A stretch of DNA of 64,000 bases, from positions 15,346,501 to 15,410,500 of the forward strand of contig CM028896.1 of the NCBI GenBank assembly GCA_016801885.1. The letters run 5' to 3'. A model generated the notes under the pieces. It worked only from the letters and a program-made list of their open reading frames with translations, was not told where the DNA came from and searched no databases. Below are positions 9,201 through 20,800 of this stretch, one piece after another (the stretch's first letter is position 1; every line of letters begins with the position of its first letter). A program made the position numbers and the translations under genes. This stretch comes from Toxotes chatareus. Its lineage: Eukaryota > Chordata > Actinopteri > Toxotidae.

Positions 9201-10457
9201 GGCGGCTGAAGGACACACGATGTGGAGGACCACATCGCACTGAAATATTAAAAAAAATAAATAAATCACCCATATTCAGATCTGTCAGAGATTTATCATC
9301 ACACAGAGATGCTTTTTTGTGGACTTACGCAGGTTCGCTGGTGAACCCCTGAAAACTGCTTTTGTGCAATTAGTTGACTCTCTGTTTTCGAAAACCTCAA
9401 CAGTCATGTTGAATTTTTCATATAAACTGATGGTGGTTGAGAGCTCAGTGATGTTGATGTAGGCTCTGCAATACTTCCTTTCTCTAGAAGGAGAAATACT
9501 TTGAAAAATGCTTGTCATCAAAAATTACTTTTTGTGTGTTTTAAAAAATTGGTTGTACTTACGTTTGTTGTATGATGAGTGTGTATGTCTTAACTGATGT
9601 GTGGTTTCCAGGTGTCCACACACAGTCTTTTGTACCAGGATCTTTGTATTTACCGAAACAGTCTAAATATTTGACTCCATCTGAAATAGAGGCAGAGTAA
9701 AGTGATGTTTAAGAATGAAGACTAACTTTTTTTTTCCTGGTTTCTAATCTGATTTTATGATTCAGCTTGGGATGAGTCAGATGTGTTTTCATTACCTGGG
9801 TGAAGCCCACAGTGCTGATATTTGGAAAAAACATCCTTTTGCTTGCATTTCTCTGGAACATAACGTGAAAACGGTGTGAAACTAGATCTGTATTCTCAGA
9901 TGTTACTTTCTCAAGAGCTTTTACAAGAATTCTTTATCTCACAATGGAAAAAACACACAATTCTAAATATGATCCCACCGTTTATTTTGTTTTGGAAGAT
10001 GCACTTGATAACACTTGTGAATCCATTATCACTGAATTTTTGCAGGAAAATATTGTGAAAATTATATTTGAGTATCAGTATGATGATTTATAATGCCACA
10101 GAAAGTAACTTCAGCCTACCTGGACGTAGTTGAACACGAGAGCAGAGTGAAGTGTCGTTAGCAAGAATCAGACCTTGAATGTGAACAACAGCAGAAGGTG
10201 ACGGAGTTTGACTGACTCGGATAATGGTTTTAATTCATTACAAAAAAAGAAAAAGAGAACAAGATCTACAAAAACTGTAACCCCCTTTTCCCCTATAAAT
10301 AACTCACAATAAACGTTTATCAAAAAGTAAATGAAAATCTAGTCATTGCTAAAGCACAGTTTATAAACCACTTACCAAGGATGAAAAGATGTGCATGGCT
10401 TGCCCAGGACGTACATTTGAAGTGTGAAAAATCAAACTGAAATCCACGACCAACCAT
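5764..10457 (-). CDS. gp130/IL-12 receptor-type class I cytokine receptor (IL12RB1-like by position)
   Basis: Sixteen exons join in phase: 10457-10376, 10173-10120, 9852-9796, 9680-9563, 9483-9329, 9239-9094, 8986-8845, 8705-8617, 8496-8289, 8249-8001, 7617-7486, 7322-7167, 6888-6745, 6639-6552, 6434-6353, 6231-5764. They give about 789 residues. A signal peptide (core HLFILGLILA, about residues 23-32) is followed by D1 with the C-x11-C-x-W motif of cytokine receptors (C72, C84, W86). D2 ends in a degenerate WSXWS (LWSETYT, about 242). Three FNIII domains (about 252-577), one membrane segment (about 584-601) and box 1 (WPSIPNPGKS, about 613-622) complete it. Such receptors bind helical cytokines and signal through JAKs bound at box 1. 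Five FNIII-type domains without an N-terminal Ig domain is the IL12RB1/IL27RA layout; the next gene is a MAST kinase, as with human IL12RB1. Alternatives are IL31RA-, OSMR/LIFR- or IL12RB2-like. The family is firm; the orthologue is not. Confidence 0.85.
6353..6639 (-). CDS. Receptor exons 14-15: transmembrane segment and box 1
   Basis: Exon 14 (6639-6552) encodes the membrane helix (VIIILAVVAAVLMF). Exon 15 (6434-6353) encodes VILWPSIPNPGKS, the proline-rich box 1 that docks JAK kinases in this family. The intron between them (6435-6551) is 117 bp, a multiple of three, and has no stop in frame; its donor is a weak AAG|GTGCAA. Retention would insert 39 residues between the membrane and box 1. 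Confidence 0.8.
6745..8705 (-). CDS. Receptor exons 8-13: three membrane-proximal fibronectin III domains
   Basis: Exons 8705-8617, 8496-8289, 8249-8001, 7617-7486, 7322-7167 and 6888-6745. Two exons per domain is the classical arrangement for this family. D3 contains LISLTWT and AYRIHISAVN. D4 contains YVCYSVEWRKKG, resembling the Y-x-x-EW signature of gp130-family FNIII domains. D5 contains VVLQWLSIPEEDIRGFLLGY and ends TYELGDLQEGTAYQVQISAF. The last donor (CAAG|GTTTGT) is weak. All junction phases agree. Confidence 0.8.
8845..10173 (-). CDS. Receptor exons 2-7: end of signal peptide and cytokine-receptor homology module
   Basis: Exons 10173-10120, 9852-9796, 9680-9563, 9483-9329, 9239-9094 and 8986-8845. 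D1 carries paired cysteines (KYLDCFGKYKDPGTKDCVW) and a further cysteine in KYCRAYINIT. D2 runs from CGPPHRVSFSRQSGKLDMNV through YSVRYKALGSQLWSQ, which is very like the gp130 D2 pattern, to CSQCLWSETYTVPP. The canonical WSXWS is reduced to W-S-E-T-Y. Two donors here are GTCAGT rather than GTAAGT. The acceptor for 10173 has a good pyrimidine tract (CTTCTGCTGTTGTTCACATTCAAG). Confidence 0.8.
10376..10457 (-). CDS. Receptor exon 1 (start codon and first part of signal peptide)
   Basis: The ATG at 10457 (GACATGG, a good initiation context) opens MVGRGFQFDFSHFKCTSWAS. The exon ends at a G|GTAAGT donor in phase 1. The frame stays open upstream to another ATG at 10559, so the start is uncertain. 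A pyrimidine-rich TTTCAG upstream also allows an intron in the leader. The next exon supplies the rest of the hydrophobic core. Confidence 0.5.
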
Positions 10458-10599
10458 GTCTCCTGGGACTGATTGAAAGACTGAAACCAAGAAACCAAGA
10501 AAGTGGGTTTGAAAGAGTCTCACACCCACAATCTGCTGCCATTCACAGTCATGATGCACAGAGGAGCTGCTGCTTTGAGAGTGAACGAGGAGGAAATAT

Positions 10600-10660
10600 T
10601 TTGGGGAGTTATACTCTCAGCGTCGAGGGGGCGGGGACGCATTTTGACACAGTTCACAGG
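10600..10660 (-). promoter_or_regulatory. Possible receptor promoter with GC box
   Basis: A short CpG-containing patch just upstream of the receptor 5' end has GGGGGCGGGG at 10627-10636, an Sp1-type box. The transcription start is not determinable from sequence alone. Confidence 0.3.
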
Positions 10661-13600
10661 ACTCAGAGAATGATAGTGAGTTGGCTGTAGGTAGAAAAAC
10701 TGTCATCTTCTTTGTACTTCTTCTTTCTACAAATAGAACTGTGAAGCATAAGAGATGCTGCCTTTTCAAATAACAAACACTCTGATGTGCAAGAAACAGC
10801 CCTGCACAGCAGAGGAGATGACTGTAAAGTAACAGTGCAGAGGATTATTTGAGTGAATTTCTTTTTTCTCTGAGGCATGTACTGAAGAAAAGCCCTCACA
10901 GTGACTCAAAGAATAAAATGAAAACAAACATTTTTTTTCTCCCATGTGGCTTCAGGAACTCTTCAGGCTTTTTTTTGCTTTCAAAGAACTGAACAGAATT
11001 TTTATCCGAAGATCTCAAAACGCCTCATGAACCGACAGATATGATTGGCTAATGTTTCATTTTGAATCAGTAATTTGTTTCAGAGAACAGACCTGCTTCT
11101 TCATCAGTTTCTGTAAGTGAATGAACTGTGGTAAAGTGATGCACACGGCTGAGTTTTTCTGTACAGTGAGAGTAGTCACAGTTATTTTAAATGTAAGTGG
11201 ATGGAGTGAACATGAATATAGAAAATACTGCATCACATGGTCAATTAATCAGCTAAAAATCTAAAAGCTAAAAGTCTAAAAATATTAATTTTTTGTTGTC
11301 TTAGCAAGTTACTCTGTTTTCAGATAAATTTAGTTAAAAGACATTTTAAAACACCTTTTAAAAATGACCAAACGACAAATAATATCTGTATATAATTTTA
11401 TGATTTTTTACATATTTTATTATTAGTTAAAAATTACTTAAAACAAAACAGTATTAGTTAAAAAATTAGAAAAAGCTGATTATATAAATTATTAAATTGT
11501 TTTTCAGTAGTAAGAAAAAAGTGCACATGCTGAGACATTTAAAATACTCTGCTTTTAATGATAATTTGTGTCTGGTATGTTGAAGCTGAATATGAATAAG
11601 TAACTATTTTTCATTTTAAAGATGTTAATACATCATCCTGCACTGTCATGGAGAGTGGATGTTTTTCTGGAACAGAAAAACGTAGATACTTGTGTAATAA
11701 TCATCCCACAGAGGTCTCACGTAGTGTGTGTGAGACCACTGTTGACTCAAATAAGCACTCTCCTTTATGACATCTTTAAAAGGGCACTGGAAAAAAAAAA
11801 GAAGGGTGCAAAGTCTCAGAAAGTTCCAGCGAAGCTGTCTGAAAATCATTAGTGATTAACAAAAAAAATTAGATCAAATATTTAAAGCCTGTCTCTTCTC
11901 AGAAATGTTCTTTGCTTATTGTTTGACCTTCAGTGTGCAGACTGATGTTTGTGCAGAGTTTGACACCAGAAGGCTGCTTTCACATTCACCAGCTGAAGCA
12001 GAAACTCACATTAAATATCATTAAATCACTAGTTTGTAAACCTAGTTTGAGTTTCTTCTTGTTTGTCGTCTGTGCAGCAATTAAACATTTGAAGTGGAGA
12101 AAAAAAAATTCATGTTCACAGACTTTTGAATTTTCAATGGCGCTTGCAGGAGGAAATGTAATTTTAAGATTTTTAAAGTGGCCAATTGAACTTTTTTAAA
12201 TGTAAAAGAAAAACATACCAGGCACAAATTATGATTCAAACATGGCGTTTTTAAATGGCTTGAAGAGTTTGACTTTTACAGGCAAATCTGCATTTCATGT
12301 TTTTCTTAGCTCTTTTTTTCACGCTACTGTGGACAACATCCTCTAACAGCATCAGAAAACATTGATATCTCATGGGATGTGATCGACCAATAAACACAAC
12401 TTGTGGTTGGATTGTTTTCTCAAACTTTGAACCTCAGCTATTAATAACTTAGCTTCAGCTGCTGTCCAGACAGTTCCTCAAAAAAAAGTCCTTAGAAATC
12501 CAGTCAGTTAACTCAGGTACTGCTCTGAAGTTCCCTATTTTACATGAGCTTCAGATAATGGGCTTTCATCACTGTCGACAGGAAACCCATGTCCTAAAAT
12601 CGTGTTTGAGTGATTTCATATTTGACTGGGCAGGCTGGCTGTAATGCTCGCGGACCAGTAGCAGGAGGTAAGAGTCGGCTGCACCTGTGCTTGGTGAGGG
12701 AGGTCTTCAGAAAGTGGCACCAAGCACAGTAAGAACTACAACCAGTGCACTACGGGTACATTTATGTGTTGTTATATTTATTTTAACACATTTGCATACT
12801 TTTTGCTGCACGTTCCTCCTTCAGGGCTGAACTGTAAACACACAGGAAGTTCAGTTCACACCTCACTGAGTTCAGTAAGCAGGCCTAAAGAATATCATTA
12901 AAGCTGTTTATCATGGTCTTGATCTTAACACTGTACTTGAGCACACTACCAGCTGTGGAGCAAAGTTTGATTCTTGCTTATGGCTGTACGAGCATCATCT
13001 CTGTGGGCCTCCTGCCTATGTTTTTAACGTGTACTGAGCTGTAAAAGGTCAACTGAGGTTTTTTTTTTTTTTTGGTGGTTAAACACATGAGAAACACATA
13101 TTCAAAGTATTCAAATTAGGGAAACTGAGAGAAGATCAAACGTTTTTCAATCAAAAACCAATCTTAAAATTAGAAACGAACAGTACAGATCCTTGCCACA
13201 GGAAATCAATTTCCGCTAAACAAGTAAATGCCTGCCTACTCATGTTTTTCTCATGTGTAAATTTCCCCACCTTAACTTTTATCATCCTTAAGATCAGTGA
13301 TGTGCTGCAACTCACTTGTGGGCTACAGGAGCTGAAGATGATGTGGGTTTCTCTCAGAGTCTTTTGCTTTGATCTGACAACCGAATACTGTTTATTTGAA
13401 CAGCCCTCCAATGAGCTTTAGTAATCATTTCTACCAACAGCACAGGGTTAGTGAAACACTCTGTTGTGTTAGTTGTTCAAATCCAGCTGTTTTGAACAGC
13501 TGTTAAGTTACAAACGCGCATGTGAGGTTTTTGTTGAATTCTTTACTTCTTATATTTTGGTCGGATGAAATAAAAGAAATGACTCAGACTAAAATCAGTT

Positions 13601-15558
13601 TGATTTCACTGGGAAAAGTGAATTGGTGTTGCAAAAATGAAAATCTGATCTCACTTCCTGGTTAAAACTACATGTGTGCGAATGATGCCAGTGGTACCAT
13701 TATGTTTCTAACAACTTCTCAGTAAACAAGACAGCTAGACTGATGTGAATGAAAGGTCCTGATAATTAAAACAACACAAGAGTGTTAAATCAGCAAACTT
13801 GCACCTCCTGTTTGAGCCTTTGTTGTTTCAGTATCACTCAGATTAACTTTTTGATAGTGAACCATTTTAAAATTTTCAATTATAAGTCCAACAGCTGAAG
13901 AGAGTATGCTTGTTGTGCTTTCGGTGACAACATCCAGAGCAGCTCATGAGGTCAGGTGTTTTCTGTAACCTCTTTCCATCAGCAGTGAACAGTACCCTCC
14001 AGTGGAGAGTCTCTGTGCTGCAAATCAGCAGCACACAGTGGGGTGCAGCAGCAGCAGCAGCAAAGGTCTTTGTATCTCACATGTAAAGATTATACTTTGA
14101 ATTTATGAAGGCATTCCTACAATTCAGACAGAAGCTAGAGCATTTTCATAAATACACATGAACACAAATGAAACCAGATCATACTCAGATCACAGTTCAT
14201 GTGTGATGTTCACTGGTGTTTCTCTCTGACATGGGCTTTCCTTGAAAACTACTTTGTGACTCATACTGTACAGTAAAGACAGCCACAGAAAACATGTTTG
14301 TGTTTGTTAAAAAAAAAAGAAAAGAAATGCTGCCAAAGATAAGACCATTTGTATACTATTGTTGTCCTCTTTGCAACGGTCTGTTGTTTTGTTAGTTGTT
14401 AGTTAGTGTGGCTTTAATCTGGAGTGTAATTAGTAAAATTAAAATCAGAGTTAGAGTTTGAAATAATAAGACAAGAGTCTACAGCCTGTTAAGCAAGTTA
14501 GCATGCTAAGATTTCAGCAGTTCAGTCATTAGTTTTAGTCGTTGTTTTCCTTTTGTTTAGTGTCATTTAGGATGTGGAAAAAATTGTCATTTGAAAAGGA
14601 TGTTTTTTAACCCACAAGAAAAAAATCGGAGGGTTTGGAGGAGCGGTGACCCTGGGGGACACGACACTGGCCAAATGACATTTGCTCCAAGCAGTTTTAT
14701 TCTCAACCTAAAGCTGGTACAAGATGTTAATCTGAAGAACATCTGCTGAGAACAGAGTGAGTCAGGCTGCCTGGACTATGAGAAGTGGTCACGCATCACT
14801 GTATTTCTAATTTATATCGAGGGCTCCCTCTCACACTGTCTCTCAGCTGCTGAGCCAAAGTACTTAAAACAGGTGTCGCGTATTTTAAAAGAAAATGTGA
14901 ATCAGCAACTGGATGATCTCACATTTATCCCAAACGTATTTTCAGTGGTTAGAGAGGGTGTAGGTAGACTTCAAACAAGAAGCTAAGATCAATTCCAGCT
15001 CAGTGAGTCATGTGTTTCATTTACCCACTTACAGGAAGGCTTGTGTCAGTGCCTGAGAGATAAATATAGATATATTTTATTTGTATTGTAAGGAGTACAA
15101 TTAAAATGATTATGAGCTGATGATGGTGTGACACCCCCTTAAACTGGGCTGTTAGCTTTGCTAAAGGTACAGAAGGGTGCATTATTAAATCAGCTGCATT
15201 ACATGTCATGTTCATGTGTTCAGAAGCAGAGACACTGTAGTATAACAGCAGTGACAGGCAGCTATGCTGAGGCTGTGTATTGGAAATGGTGAGTAAACAC
15301 GCAGGCCAGCAGTTTACACCAGATCTGTCTGAATGTCAACACTTTCTGTCAGGTGCTGACACGTCACATTGTCAACACTCAGTCAAGAACACGCCGTGCA
15401 TTATGGCCCGGCACTCAGGAGTCTGTTTACTCTGTGGAGTTTACTGTACCGTGACATAATGTGATAGACAGTGATTATAAAAGGAGGAAGCTTTTTGCTG
15501 CATGTGAAACTCAGGCTGAACAGGAAGTCTAGAAGGCAGTGTGTGTTGCTGACTGTAA

Positions 15559-15596
<38 letters not shown>

Positions 15597-17159
15597 GCCT
15601 TTCTTCAAACGTTAATGGATTTCATGATCACAAAAAAATAGAAATTGCACGTGCACCGTTCTACATGTAGAGTCCTGACTGACTGATGAGCTGATAGTGA
15701 AGCTAACGGATGCATGCGAAGCAGAAGAGACAATAAATAGTCAGTGAAATGCTTCTAGCTTGAAATTTTTATGGTCTGAAATGTCATTAAGAAATGTCAG
15801 TGGAAGTCGAGACAGGAGCTGGAACACTGGGAGCATCTTCTGGGCAGAAAGAGAGCTGGTCCATCAACCGAGTGACAGGATTTATGTGGTGGAAAACTTG
15901 AGCAAACACTGGCGGCCAGAAAGATGTTCTCTGGGCGTAGCTGCTAACATCATACATGGGTGTAGTCCTGTAGCAATAAAAGTCAGTAATGACACATTCA
16001 CTGGTGGTTTGGGGATCCTCTTTTAAAAAAGAAAAATAAAGATGATTGAATGGGTGAAAGCTACAAACAATATTTTTCTCATGGAAATTCTTCATGCTTG
16101 TTGTATTTGAATGTATTTATGAGCTTTATGAAAAATAGTGAATGAAAAAAAGCTCATCTCCTCATGGTTGTGGTGCCTTCCCTCTCCTTATTGTTGTTTA
16201 TTGTAGCTGCAGATACTTGTGCAAGTGGGCCCTCTAGTGGGCCCTCTGCGTGGTGCGGGGATACTATGGTACAGCTGGTGTACAGTATCCAGAGGGAAAA
16301 CACGACCAAGTAAAGACAAACAGGTTCTTAGAAGATAAAGCTGTGTAATCTGAGGGTGTGCTAGTGAACGCAGATATGTTAATGCAAGCAGCTTCTGCTC
16401 TGGGAAGTGTCTAAGTCAGTGGGGAAAAACATTGCTGAGAAAACAAAGCCATAGATATGATCCGGGTGCTGTGAGTAGTAGGAGCATATTCCAGAGAACA
16501 GATGCTGTCCATTAAGAAGATAAACAAATCACCTCAAGCAAACACCATCTCTGATTTGCTGAAGGTTGAAACAGGTAAAAGACAGAGTGGACAGAGAGCA
16601 CAGACATTTTATTTAGCATCTTCATTCAGTTTGCTGCTTCTCTGCTTCATGCAGTCCTACACATTCACTCCTGGATGTGGCCAGTGACTCTTGGTCTGTC
16701 TCCATAGAATGTCCTGCTAAAATATTTGTATTTTCTGTAGAATAAAATATCATGAAACTCTCTCATCTAAAGTCCCATACATAAAGGGCTGTTTTCAGAT
16801 TAACCTGCTGTAGGAGGAAAACCTCCCACCTTACCCCCCCCACCGCATCTGAGACATCTGAGAAGTGAAGGCTAAAATAAGACACGTTGACCACAGTCTT
16901 TTGATCAGTTTCACTGCCGGGATGGACAAAATTCAGTGTGCACACTCTTCTTAAATGTGTAATGAAAACTTAATCACTAATGACTCTAATAACCACAGCA
17001 GCGTCTGTTTACTTCACAGGCCAAACATCGGATGTGTTAAAAGCGGAACGGGCCTAATGGGGGCCGCAGATACCGGGCCGTGGACTCCTCTGAGCACTGC
17101 TCCCATCACCGTCCTCACCGAGGGACGAGTGGACGGGCTGTACATCATAAAGACCTGTT
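10661..17159. other. Intergenic region between the divergent receptor and MAST genes
   Basis: About 6.5 kb of AT-rich sequence. It includes a CAG tract at 14046-14062, a (TG)n tract at 15562-15594, T and A tracts near 13065 and 14310, and a C run near 16834. Open frames here are short and resemble nothing known. No RNA gene or transposon was recognised. Shared regulatory elements for the two flanking genes may lie here but cannot be identified by eye. Confidence 0.5.
15562..15594. repeat. (TG)n microsatellite
   Basis: About 16 uninterrupted TG units in the intergenic region. Confidence 0.95.
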
Positions 17160-17619
17160 AGAGCCGTGTCTTCGTGATCGGTGATCTGATTGGTCCGCCC
17201 TCGCACGTTGTGGGCGGGGTTTATTTTGGGCACCAGGCTTCGACTTGTGCGTTATTATGCGTGAAGGCAGCGACAGCGTGGGCTCGCGCCGCTCCGAGCG
17301 ACACGAACGCACGAGACTAGGTGACTTTCAAATGAAGTGGAGACCTCAGCCTCGCGGGGAAACTATCGATAAGTATTCTAATCGATATCGCTGACTTTCC
17401 ACAGCGTCGTGACTTTTTTGTGTTTGTTTGTTTGTTTGTTTTTACTCGTGTCACAAAATTGGTGTCCTTTTACGGGCTCGCGACTGATAATGAAAGTGAA
17501 CCCGCCGGACTGCACAGGTGTGTTGACAGGTTAATCAGCGGTTAATCACCTTTCTGTTTTGACGCTCGCCTCTTCATGGAGTTGTCTCGGCTCAGAAATC
17601 GGTGATTTCGGTTCACGTA
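17160..17619 (+). promoter_or_regulatory. mast4: CpG-rich promoter and 5' leader of the long MAST isoform
   Basis: GC and CpG content rise sharply here. An inverted CCAAT box (GATTGGT, 17188-17194) is followed by a GC box (GGGCGGGG, 17212-17219), and CpG-dense sequence continues through 17330. A (TTTG)n tract lies at 17420-17443. A short upstream ORF (MELSRLRNR, 17576-17605) precedes the main ATG. The exact transcription start is not known. Confidence 0.6.
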
Positions 17620-17865
17620 ATGGAGCGGCAGCGTTTCTTGGCGTCTGCAAGCGGCGAGAGTCGGTCCTCGTCCTCGGGCTCGGACACGCTGTCCGAGAGC
17701 GAGGACATCTCGGCGGTACTGGAGATCAAAGTTTCTGGGGACGGAGACGACGGCAACAGCTCGGACTCCGAAGGTGACAACGAAGTGGGGGACGATAGAA
17801 ACCCGGAGTATGGCAAGGAGACGCCAGGGGATGAAGAGTGTGAGGAAGGAGAAGAAGACGAAAAG
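17620..17865 (+). CDS. mast4: MAST exon 1 (long isoform)
   Basis: The ATG at 17620 (CGTAATGG) opens an 82-codon exon ending GAAAAG|GTAAAC in phase 0. It is rich in S, D, E and G. SSSSGSDTLSESED resembles the SSGSETLSEEGE block at the start of human MAST4. The GC content is far above that of the following intron. Confidence 0.75.
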
Positions 17866-20800
17866 GTAAACACACACCGGAGGTGACTTAGGCCGGGGAA
17901 GATGTAAATGTGACTGGTCTTACGTTCATTTAATAAAAATAAAGAGTGCAGAGTGTCAGAGTTAAACGGAGTCGTGTCAGCAAAACACTTGTGAAGTCAT
18001 TAATTTTGACTCTGCTGTCAGATTATTTGTAAACACCCACCTGCACCAGCTGAGCTCACAGTCTCAGTATAAGTCTCACTCCTTTTACGGGTCCCACTCA
18101 TCATGCAGCCTTGAGTGTTTCAGGATTGTATGTGAACTGACTGCGCTGCTCTGCCTCATTCAGCCACCGCCTGGTTGGATGTAGACCCACTCACATGCCA
18201 CTGGAGTGGCTCACTTCAGCCCCAGTTTGTCCCCAGTTTGCCTGTAGCCGAGCTGCAGCCTTTGAGAGGAGACTGCAGCCGCTGTGGTGTTTATTCAGGA
18301 AACAGATGGAGAAAATGAGGAAGGCAAACTTCATGTCTCAGCCTTTTATCTTTTGTAGACATGGATGATTCTTCACCCTGGTTTTACTGACCCGGCTGAG
18401 AACGGTGCAGCCTGATGCATGCAGGGGTGTGTTTGAGATTTCAAGCGCTTGTCAGACCTGTAAAGCTTTTCATCACGCAGTATGACTTTGAGCTGTAGGT
18501 GTGGTTGGCTGACATCCCTTTCGATCGATGTCCAATATAAGCAGTGGGAAAATACAGAAAAATTGTGCAACGTTGTCCATCCGTTACTTCACACTTGTTG
18601 ATTCACAAAGCCCCAAGGCAGAAGAGCAATGGATAGACCAGGCCCCCGTCATGAATCACATGAAAACTGAATTTTGAAATGCACGGACCTGCAGACCGGG
18701 TCCAGGTTGCATTTCCTATGTGAGGAAACTACCAAGTGTGAACTGAAAATGGAATAATAAAAATAACTTCATTAACGGTTGTTCCTTTCTTCGTGCCAGG
18801 TTATATCAGAATTTTGGAAACATATCAGACTCTCCAACATGCACCGACATCCCCTGGAACATGCCCCCGGGGTGGCGTCATGTTTGCTAACTGTGGTGCT
18901 TAACTAATTTGGCTTGGCAACAGTTTGATAATCCTCCAGCTCAACAGAGCTGAGAGACACACAACGGTAAAGACGAGTGTTTGGGCTTGTATTTTATTTC
19001 CCCTCCCCTTTGTGACCTAAGAACGTTTGAATTTGTCCCGACAGTTGTTTTACTAAAATTGCACCAACTTTAATTAGACTTTTTTTTAAAAGCTTGCTTG
19101 CACTTGTTTTGAAGCAGTGCGACGGGCACTGGACGAACCCTGTGGCCTTTTTTTTATCTTGATCCCTTTGAAATGTCAGTGTGAAGTTCATTTAAAACCG
19201 GCGACCTCTCTTATGCTGGCTACGGAGGAGATGTAATTTGAACTGGAGATGCCAAAAAGCAGGTCAGATGACCTGTCAGTGAAAAGCAGCAGCAGTGGAA
19301 TTACAGTAGGGTTAATCAGGGAACTCTGACCTTTGACCTTTGACCTATGTGTTTTTGCGGCGGGGTTAAACAAGGAAAGACTTCGGAGAACTCGCATGAC
19401 GTCACCTCCCCACACTGACCGGATCAGTTACCGCGGTGTTTCCAGACTTAGCACCGTGTAGTGTTTCAAGGAGTGCGCTGCTTTCTACGGAGCCCGTCTT
19501 CACGAAATCTCAGTGCCGTTGCATCTTTGTCCATCCCAGACACCTAAATCAGCCCGGTGCTGTGGGCTGTGACAGAAAACATGATGAACAGGATCAGATT
19601 ATCCCACGCATAATCCTGTCTTTAGTGCATAAGATAAAACAACAGACATAGATTAAAACAGGAAGCACAGAGTCCACATTTATAAAGAGATTTTGCTTCA
19701 AGCTCACTGGATGTGAACTGTCACTGTCAATTATGTCATTACAAGTTTGAGATAGGGAGTATTAGCAGCAGTTGCACCTTCTTTTGTTCTGTCCAAATAT
19801 AAGGACAGTGACTTTATATTTTGGTTAGTAAAATACGTTACACAGTCTGTTCTGCAGGCTTGTAAAAAAGGCCCAAGCATAATGCCAAGTTTTTGTTTTT
19901 GTTGTGTGCTGCTGTCAGCATTACTTTTTTTAGTTTCCCGTTCTGATGATGTAGGGCTCCAAAGTGACCTTAAATTTCTTGTTTCAACAGTCCAGAACCC
20001 AAACATATTTAATTTACTATCGTTGTTGCAGCTCTAGACATTATTGAAAGCTAAAGTTAAACACAGAGGGATTGACTCTGTGTGCTGAGATATGAATTTC
20101 ACAAAAGCCTCCTGTGAAACACACATTTGAACATTTCTGTGCTTTAACTTCATGTAAGACTGTTAGAATTATTACAAACTTGTACTCAAGTATAACACAG
20201 TGAGTCTGACTCACTGCTTTCCAGGCTATGTGATCCGTCAGTGTGTTAATCATCGTATTCCTTATCGTTAAACGTCCTTCTGCTTTTACATCTCATAATC
20301 ATAAATCTTGTATTCCATACTTTATTTATACCTCCCATGTTGTGACAGCATAGTTCAAAAATTACTGCTTCTGCAGTAACAAATGTGTTTCCCACAGAGG
20401 ATCATTAAAGATCAGTCTTATCCTGTGGATTTCAGCCTTAAATGTCAGACTGTTCGAAACCGTATTCTCACTAACGTGTGATAAGTAAGAAAAGCTTGAC
20501 GTGGGCTGGTCATTTTGGCATAAATCAGCAAGCATCTTGCAACAAAAGAAGACAGATTATTCCTTTTTTTTATTATGGATTATTGTACCTTTTCCTGTTC
20601 TTCCCACATGCTTGGCTTTCTCTGTCAGTCTTGGCAGCGACTGCAGATGTTGGTGTGGTAGTTGCTTGACAGTTAGGAGGATTATCTTCAGTACACAGTG
20701 TTAGCACCAACATAAACTGAACGACTTCCTCAGTGATGGGGTAAGATGCAAAATGTGAAGTGTCATGCACTGCTCGTGCCTGCCCCGCTAAAGAACACAA

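Noticed and set aside
10174..10215. Longer form of receptor exon 2 using an upstream acceptor (CCGAG)
   Set aside because: That acceptor lacks a pyrimidine tract. The downstream CTTCTGCTGTTGTTCACATTCAAG acceptor is far better and also completes a sensible signal peptide.
17364..17392. TATCGATA and ATCGATATCG palindromes near the MAST promoter
   Set aside because: They resemble the insect DRE element, but no vertebrate role is established; treated as coincidental.
17602..17619. Non-ATG upstream extension of MAST exon 1
   Set aside because: It would need a GTG start; the ATG at 17620 is in frame and sufficient.
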